Of a DNA stretch of 64,000 nucleotides, positions 59,115-64,000 are shown in pieces (the stretch's first letter is position 1; the number at the start of each line of letters is the position of its first letter). The notes under the pieces are model-generated. The model did no database searches. It was not told where the DNA came from and worked only from the letters and a program-made list of their open reading frames with translations. This DNA comes from an uncultured Candidatus Melainabacteria bacterium (GTDB lineage Bacteria; Cyanobacteriota; Vampirovibrionia; Gastranaerophilales; Gastranaerophilaceae): NCBI GenBank assembly GCA_934692665.1, contig CAKUUG010000001.1, positions 62,001 through 126,000 of the forward strand, written 5' to 3'. The translations under genes were made by a program, and so were the position numbers.

Positions 59115-60020
59115 ATGACGATAATAAAAACAAATTTATATAAAATACTTTTGCTATTTGTTTGTATGGTATTTTTCTTGCCAAAAGCAGATGCAATCAG
59201 AATTGGGCTTATGGAAAATGTTGAAAAAACATACATAGGTTCAACCCAAAATGCAAAATTCATTGACGCAACAACAGGAAAATTACTTTTTATTTCGAGG
59301 TCTTTTTCTCCATATTCAATAAAGGCATGGGATGATTCTATTGCAGTAAAAGTAAAAGGCAGATACTATGATTGCGACACGAATGCAATATATGTCCAAA
59401 ATCCTGAGCATAAAGGTTTTCTTGCAACAAAAAGACGTTGGTATCGTGGAGATATGATAATTTACAATGTTGGAGGTACTCTGACTGTCGTAAATACTTT
59501 GCCTTTGGAAGAATATATAATGGGAGTCGTTCCATCAGAAATGCCTTCTAAGTGGAATTTTGAAGCTCATAAAGCCCAAGCAATCGCTGCAAGAAGTTAT
59601 GCAATTGCAAATCTAAACAAAAGGCAAAGTCATGGCTACGATTTGAAAGATACTCCGGCGGATCAGGCTTATGGTGGTGCGAGCAGCGAAACTCTTCAAA
59701 CAACAAGAGCGGTATTATCCACAAGAGGAGAAGTTTTAACTTATGATAACAAAATAATCCCTGCATATTACCATGCTTCATCAGGTGGAAAAACAGCCTC
59801 TGCGGGAAAAGTCTGGAATCATGATTTGCCTTATATAAAATCTGTAGATGGTTTTGATTGGGGCATGAGAAAAAACGGGCATGGTGTCGGAATGAGTCAG
59901 CATGGTGCAAACAACTTGGCAGGCAAAGGTTTTAGTGCAAGACAAATTTTGAGCTATTTTTATAAAGACATAAATTTCTCAAGACTAAAAGAGCCTGAAG
60001 ATTCAGACGAAGATGAATAA
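59115..60020 (+). CDS. SpoIID/LytB-domain protein, peptidoglycan lytic transglycosylase-like
   Basis: 301 residues. Signal peptide about 1-27 ('LLLFVCMVFFLPKADA'). SpoIID domain (about 130-290): 'LPLEEYIMGVVPSEMPSKWN', where the catalytic Glu is in VxxSEMP, then 'HKAQAIAARSYAIANLNKRQ', 'YYHASSGGKTASAGKVWNHD' with Cys-less zinc-like His residues, and 'GHGVGMSQHGANNLAGKGFS'. It would cleave glycan strands in the cell wall. The N-terminal half has beta-rich SH3-like repeats. GAGGATGAG lies 13 bases before the ATG, rather far. Found here without any sporulation gene. Confidence 0.9.
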   Translation: MTIIKTNLYKILLLFVCMVFFLPKADAIRIGLMENVEKTYIGSTQNAKFIDATTGKLLFISRSFSPYSIKAWDDSIAVKVKGRYYDCDTNAIYVQNPEHKGFLATKRRWYRGDMIIYNVGGTLTVVNTLPLEEYIMGVVPSEMPSKWNFEAHKAQAIAARSYAIANLNKRQSHGYDLKDTPADQAYGGASSETLQTTRAVLSTRGEVLTYDNKIIPAYYHASSGGKTASAGKVWNHDLPYIKSVDGFDWGMRKNGHGVGMSQHGANNLAGKGFSARQILSYFYKDINFSRLKEPEDSDEDE

Positions 60021-60035
60021 TGCTATAATTATTCG

Positions 60036-60488
60036 CTAGATTTTTATTTTTACTATTACTTTTTTTATTTCTATGTTCTCGTCTACAGAAAGCATTGGGC
60101 TATGAACATCATTCGGATAAAAAATAACAAAATCGTTTTCTTCTAAATTCACATAATTAAATGTTTTTGAAGTTTCTAAAAAAGCAACATCTTTTTCTTT
60201 GTCGTATGGAACAGTTTCTCTGAAATCTTCTAAAATTCCATATCCCATCGCTTCTTTTCCTGTAATTAAGTATTGTATATCAATGTAGTCTTTGTGAACT
60301 TCCCATTTTTTTTCGCTTTTGTTTTTTGTTGTCAGGCTTTGAACATTTGCAAAAACATCATCAGTGATTGTGTATTTGCCGTCTTTTAAGGTTTTTAGGT
60401 CATTGTTTTTTAAAAAATCGAAACCAATTTTGAATTTTTCACCTAAAATTTCATATTGCTTTGAGTTGTTTAATCTATCAAATATCAT
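60036..60488 (-). CDS. YhcH/YjgK/YiaL family protein (DUF386)
   Basis: 150 residues, cupin-like. 'HKDYIDIQYLITGKEAMGYG', 'VAFLETSKTFNYVNLEENDF' and 'VIFYPNDVHSPMLSVDENIE' carry the family's metal-binding His/Glu residues; the last, FxPxDxHxP, is the hallmark. Relatives occur with sialic-acid or other sugar catabolism, and may be sugar anomerases/isomerases. The neighbour here is a glycosyltransferase, whose end it overlaps by 11 bases. Confidence 0.92.
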   Translation of the reverse strand: MIFDRLNNSKQYEILGEKFKIGFDFLKNNDLKTLKDGKYTITDDVFANVQSLTTKNKSEKKWEVHKDYIDIQYLITGKEAMGYGILEDFRETVPYDKEKDVAFLETSKTFNYVNLEENDFVIFYPNDVHSPMLSVDENIEIKKVIVKIKI

Positions 60489-61260
60489 TGTTTTCTCCTT
60501 TAAAATCTTTGTTTTTAATCATTAATTGCATAGAAAATTCTTCTATAAATTTTTGAACAGAAAGAATATAACCCCACCTGCCATCAAAAATTCCACCTTT
60601 GAGAAAATAATTTTTTAAAAAAGCGAAAATAGGCTTGTAAAAAATCGAAAAATTGGTTTTTTCTATGGTTTTTAGTTTTATTTTATTTTTTTCAAGAATG
60701 TTATTTAAATTTTTTGCAATATCATTTTCAAAATAACTCAAAATATAACCGTTTTTTAATTTGAAATTTGGGTTAATGTTGTGGATTTTTCCTTGTTTGA
60801 GTTTGATTTCCGTAATTGAGTGGTTGTTTGTAAAAATGCAAGCACCTTTTTTGAAAATTCTTAAGAGCTTTTTCTTGGAAGAAGATTTTATTTCGTTTCC
60901 AAAATAAAAAGTCTTCAACGGTACAGTGAGAGCGTTTTTGTTTTTCTTGGGTGAAGATGTGTATTTTTTGATTTCATAGATTAATTTTTGGGGAATTATT
61001 TCTCTATCTTGTATTACAAAAACCCACTCGCTTTTTGACTCTTGTAGAGCTTGCTCTAGAGCGGTCAACAATTCGCCTTTGTTTGAATAAATTATTTTTG
61101 TTTTGTATTCTTTTGCAATTGCAATGGTGTCGTCTGTTGAATTTTCATCAATAATAAAAACCTCATCCAACTCTTTTATTGATTCTAGGGTGTTGCATAG
61201 ATATTTTTCGGAGTTTGCCGTTTTTATTATTGCTGCAATTGTATTTTTGGTGTTTTCCAT
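60478..61260 (-). CDS. Glycosyltransferase family 2
   Basis: 260 residues, GT-A fold. 'TIAAIIKTANSEKYLCNTLE' opens the nucleotide-binding half; 'DEVFIIDENSTDDTIAIAKE' is the family's D-x-x-STDxT motif, and 'EWVFVIQDREIIPQKLIYEI' includes the QDRE equivalent of the metal-binding DxD, here with Asp-Arg-Glu. The WaaE/KdtX type of lipopolysaccharide-core GT2 has the same 'YxSxKGELLTALEQAL' style. 'GGIFDGRWGYILSVQKFIEE' is the C-terminal family segment. Probable lipopolysaccharide or capsule role. It is seven bases after era. Confidence 0.82.
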   Translation of the reverse strand: MENTKNTIAAIIKTANSEKYLCNTLESIKELDEVFIIDENSTDDTIAIAKEYKTKIIYSNKGELLTALEQALQESKSEWVFVIQDREIIPQKLIYEIKKYTSSPKKNKNALTVPLKTFYFGNEIKSSSKKKLLRIFKKGACIFTNNHSITEIKLKQGKIHNINPNFKLKNGYILSYFENDIAKNLNNILEKNKIKLKTIEKTNFSIFYKPIFAFLKNYFLKGGIFDGRWGYILSVQKFIEEFSMQLMIKNKDFKGENNDI

Positions 61261-61267
61261 AGCTGTT

Positions 61268-62188
61268 TTATTCGTAACCCAATTCTTTTATTACTTTTTT
61301 GTCTTTTAGCCAGTTTTTTTGAACTTTTACAAACAATTCCAAAAACACTTTTTTCCCAATAACTTTTTCAAAATCTTCTCTTGCACTTTGTCCGATTTTT
61401 TTAAGCATAGCACCTTTTTTGCCTATTAAGATTCCTTTTTGGCTTTCTGAATTGACAATTATTTTGGCACTGATTTTGTCTATTTTTTCATTTTCTTCAT
61501 ATTTATCAATCAAAACAGCGACACTGTGCGGAACTTCGTCTTTTGTATTTAAGATAATTTTTTCTCTGATTGTTTCAGAAATCATTTCTCTGAGATTTGT
61601 ATCTGCAACTATATCTTCATCGTAAAATTTTTCGCCATAAGGAAGATATGTTTTTATTTTTTCTATTAATGTGTCTATGTTTCTGCCTGTTTTTGCACTG
61701 ATGACCGCAGTATTTATCGGAGTGTCGAATAGTTTTTTATAGCTATAAAGGTTCATGTCACGTTTTGAAAGATCTTTTATTAAATCGACTTTATTCAAGA
61801 CCAACAAAATCGGCGTTTTTGTATTTTTCAGGTAATTTTCGACTATCCACTTGTCCCCAAGCCCTGCTTCTTGCGTTGCATCTGCCATAAAAAGAATTAA
61901 ATCCACATTTTCTATTGCTTCAGTTGATTGCAAAGAAAGATACTTGCCCAATTCGTTTAACGGTTTATGCACCCCTGGAGTATCTATTATGACTATTTGA
62001 GAATCATTGTCTGTGTAGATACCTTTCATGTTTTTTCTTGTTGTTTGTTTCAAGGGCGTTGCAATAGCAACTTTTTGGTTAAGGATTTTGTTTAAAAGTG
62101 TTGATTTACCGGTGTTTGGTCTTGCAATTAGTGTAACAAATCCTGCTTTAAAATTGTTTTTATTGTTAAGATTATTAAGATTTTCCAT
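61268..62188 (-). CDS. era: GTPase Era
   Basis: Essential GTPase that binds 16S rRNA near its 3' end in 30S assembly. 306 residues. G1 'LIARPNTGKST' (the first P-loop residue is Ala, allowed in the [AG]x4GK[ST] pattern), G2 'QTTR', G3 'IIDTPGVHKPLNELGKYL', G4 'LVLNKVDLIKD', G5 'SAKTG'. The KH domain has 'ILIGKKGAMLKKIGQSARED' and the final 'VFLELFVKVQKNWLKDKKVI'. No strong ribosome site. era, GT2 and yhcH-like run together. Confidence 0.96.
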   Translation of the reverse strand: MENLNNLNNKNNFKAGFVTLIARPNTGKSTLLNKILNQKVAIATPLKQTTRKNMKGIYTDNDSQIVIIDTPGVHKPLNELGKYLSLQSTEAIENVDLILFMADATQEAGLGDKWIVENYLKNTKTPILLVLNKVDLIKDLSKRDMNLYSYKKLFDTPINTAVISAKTGRNIDTLIEKIKTYLPYGEKFYDEDIVADTNLREMISETIREKIILNTKDEVPHSVAVLIDKYEENEKIDKISAKIIVNSESQKGILIGKKGAMLKKIGQSAREDFEKVIGKKVFLELFVKVQKNWLKDKKVIKELGYE

Positions 62189-62203
62189 GGTTTTTTAAAG
62201 AAT

Positions 62204-62233
62204 TTGTAATAAGTAGTATATTTATATTATAAT
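62204..62233 (+). promoter_or_regulatory. Promoter of the AMIN-like protein gene
   Basis: TTGTAA (62204-62209), 18-base spacer, TATAAT (62228-62233). A leader of about 48 bases ends with AAAAAGGATAGG before the TTG at 62288. Confidence 0.4.
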
Positions 62234-62287
62234 ATTAACATGATAAATTAATAAAAAGACAAGACAAATTTAAAAAAGGATAGGAAA

Positions 62288-64000
62288 TTGAACAAATTAT
62301 CTAACAAAAAAATATTCAATAAATTTCTTATAAGTTTGTTTGTGTTGTTTGTTTTGTCGAATTGTGCTTATTCAATTAATCTTGAGTACAAAAATTCTCT
62401 TTCGAAAGTAGAATTAGCTCGAGTTTCTGATGATTCTTATACTATTAATTTATACACTTCAAAAAAATACTTAGACCCTGTAAAAGTTATCAAAAAAAAT
62501 GATTTGAGCTATTATATTTTGCTTCCCGAAACAAAGAATGCATCTTCTGTGGTGAATGCTCAATCTTCTGATATTCGCAACGTTACAACAAATTCGTACC
62601 CGTACGCAGGGCAAGATGTAAATAACGGTTATACAAAAATAAACATTACAACAACAAGACCGGTAAATTTTAATATAAACATAAAAAATTCTTTTAGCGA
62701 GTCGGTTTCTAAAAACACTTCTCAAACAAAGATTGCAAAAGCACCACTGCCGACTGAAACTCAGGTTCAAAAAAAAAATTTGCAAAATTTTCAGCCTGTA
62801 AAAGTTGAAGAAAGTGTCCAAAAAATCTCTAAAAAACCTGAGATAATACAGAAAAAAGAAGAACCAAAAACAAAAAAAATAACTCAAAATACAAAACCAA
62901 AAAACGAAACAAAAACCATAGAACCGAAACCTGTGTTACAAAAAGCAATATTAGATAACAAAACAACAAAACAAATAGAAGATATAAAACCGGAACAAGA
63001 AAATAAACAAGTAGAAGAAAAATTTACTACAGAAGAACTTGACAATGATTTCGATTCTGCTTTGAATGTTGCTCCGGAAGTTGTCGAAGATGTAGAATTT
63101 GATTCTTCATATAGAGAAAAAATTTCACTATTTTCAAAAGCAAAAAGAAAAACAAGTCGCATACTAAACAAAATCGATAGTGTTTTAGCTGATTCAAATG
63201 TTACTTTAGCAAACATATTGTGTATGCTAATTTCAGGTATTGTTGTGTTTTTCGTTGCTTTGTTTGCTTTGACTAGAAAGCAAAAACCAAATCCAAAATT
63301 AAAATCAAAATACGAACTTCAAGATAAAAAAGTTCAACCTAAAAAAACTAAAAAAACAACGAACAATGGCCAGTATTTTGTGTTTGACAAAAACGTTAGA
63401 CAAACAGTATTTTCTGACCCTACCAGTTCTGCAATAAAAAGAAACTATGAATTGTCGAGTTATGACCCTGAACTCAACAACTATGAAAAATTCAACAAAA
63501 CAAGGCAAAAAGAAACATCAAAACAAAGTGATTATGATATCATACAAAAAATTCTTAGAGAAGATAACATAATCGATGTTTCTTCCGGCGAATATGATGT
63601 AATAGATAACACTATCGGTGCGAAACAACCTAAAAAAGAAAGAGAAATCTTAACAAAACAAATGGAAAAAGAAGAGGTCAACCTAAAACAACCGGATATT
63701 GTGACTTCTCCAATTGTCAAAGAAGAGATGAAAGTCGAATTGCAAAACGAACCGATTGTGTTATCAAAAGTAGAAATTGCTCCCGAAAAAGGTTTTATGT
63801 GTGTATCATATAATGAAAATATCAGCCTTGTCGGTTATATTTTTGATGATGTGTTTGCACTTTACAATTTCAAATGTCCAAAATTAGAAAACTATGAAAT
63901 AAAATACAGAATGACGGACAAAGATGAATTCGGCACAAATTTTATTGTAAAAGTCGAAAATATAAAAGTTCTTGTTAATGTTGCAAAATCTTCTATGAAA
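62288..64000 (+). CDS. Large membrane protein with an AMIN-like N-terminus (partial, runs off the window)
   Basis: 571 codons without a stop; the 3' end lies outside the window. It starts with TTG at 62288, chosen for AAAAAGGATAGG upstream. A signal/anchor helix covers about 13-30 ('LISLFVLFVLSNCAYS'). Residues about 33-90 ('LARVSDDSYTINLYTSKKYL', 'PVKVIKKNDLSYYILLPETK') have the beta-rich AMIN-domain look of secretins and amidases that bind peptidoglycan. A long Lys/Gln/Glu-rich linker follows (to about 290), then a single membrane helix (about 306-328, 'MLISGIVVFFVALFALTRK') and a cytoplasmic region with a further beta-rich part. The AMIN call is inference. It may belong to a pilus or envelope complex. 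Confidence 0.75.
   Translation, partial: MNKLSNKKIFNKFLISLFVLFVLSNCAYSINLEYKNSLSKVELARVSDDSYTINLYTSKKYLDPVKVIKKNDLSYYILLPETKNASSVVNAQSSDIRNVTTNSYPYAGQDVNNGYTKINITTTRPVNFNINIKNSFSESVSKNTSQTKIAKAPLPTETQVQKKNLQNFQPVKVEESVQKISKKPEIIQKKEEPKTKKITQNTKPKNETKTIEPKPVLQKAILDNKTTKQIEDIKPEQENKQVEEKFTTEELDNDFDSALNVAPEVVEDVEFDSSYREKISLFSKAKRKTSRILNKIDSVLADSNVTLANILCMLISGIVVFFVALFALTRKQKPNPKLKSKYELQDKKVQPKKTKKTTNNGQYFVFDKNVRQTVFSDPTSSAIKRNYELSSYDPELNNYEKFNKTRQKETSKQSDYDIIQKILREDNIIDVSSGEYDVIDNTIGAKQPKKEREILTKQMEKEEVNLKQPDIVTSPIVKEEMKVELQNEPIVLSKVEIAPEKGFMCVSYNENISLVGYIFDDVFALYNFKCPKLENYEIKYRMTDKDEFGTNFIVKVENIKVLVNVAKSSMK

Noticed and set aside
61268..62188. Era P-loop beginning with Ala rather than Gly
   Set aside because: The Walker A pattern allows Ala or Gly at this place and all other G motifs are intact, so no loss of function is implied.

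Overview
The window is strongly AT-rich, gene-dense bacterial chromosome read with the standard code. The gene mix points to an anaerobic, diderm, non-photosynthetic relative of the cyanobacteria (Vampirovibrionia/Melainabacteria, most like the gut order Gastranaerophilales). This is inference, not a database match. Support: lipid A genes (lpxD-lpxC-fabZ-lpxA) sit together with SepF, Mini-III RNase, Smc-ScpAB and a SpoIID-like protein; the oxygen-sensitive class III ribonucleotide reductase (NrdD/NrdG) and rubredoxin are present; and there are pseudopilins starting MKKAFTLAEVMITL. I saw no insertion sequence, phage, rRNA or CRISPR array.

Layout. 1-5 kb: small XRE regulator, secreted GH13 protein, nrdD, nrdG. 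5-10 kb: a thiamine-diphosphate decarboxylase, then two large lineage-type proteins of unknown role (one with zinc-peptidase motifs, one toxin-like) and a GC-richer intergenic repeat. 10-17 kb: small heat-shock protein, tRNA-Thr, pilT, a Sir2-like protein, recO, a glycosyltransferase, and an isolated rpsH-rplF-rplR group with unusual gaps. 17-30 kb, minus strand: smc-scpA-scpB followed by a degenerate ribonucleotide-reductase-like gene; signal peptidase I with a SecF-like N-terminus; and the lpxD-lpxC-fabZ-lpxA-M29 peptidase-polyprenyl synthase operon. 30-33 kb: sensor kinase, multi-domain response regulator, YlxR and a ParB-like protein. 33-41 kb: two copies of a divergent XRE-regulator/pseudopilin module (one pilin frameshifted) around mrnC, a class A PBP and an M49-like peptidase; then the RNase P RNA.

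41-64 kb: vWA protein, dCMP deaminase, a tandem-repeat protein, yggS-sepF, a long minus-strand operon (speD-rimI-bioY-polA-secreted protein-priA-30-residue membrane peptide), rubredoxin, a radical SAM protein, a plus-strand operon (OmpR-type regulator, S41 protease, Ca2+/Na+ antiporter, GT-C glycosyltransferase), metallo-beta-lactamase hydrolase, SpoIID-like protein, YhcH-like protein, GT2, era, and a large AMIN-like membrane protein that runs off the end.

Most genes are housekeeping. The most unusual items are the active-site-degraded RNR-like protein translationally coupled to scpB, the Sir2-like protein lacking the catalytic His between pilT and recO, the SecF-like/LepB fusion, the annexin-like plus toxin-like protein, the duplicated regulator/pilin modules, and several genes whose -10 box lies only 6-8 nt before the start codon (probable leaderless mRNAs).
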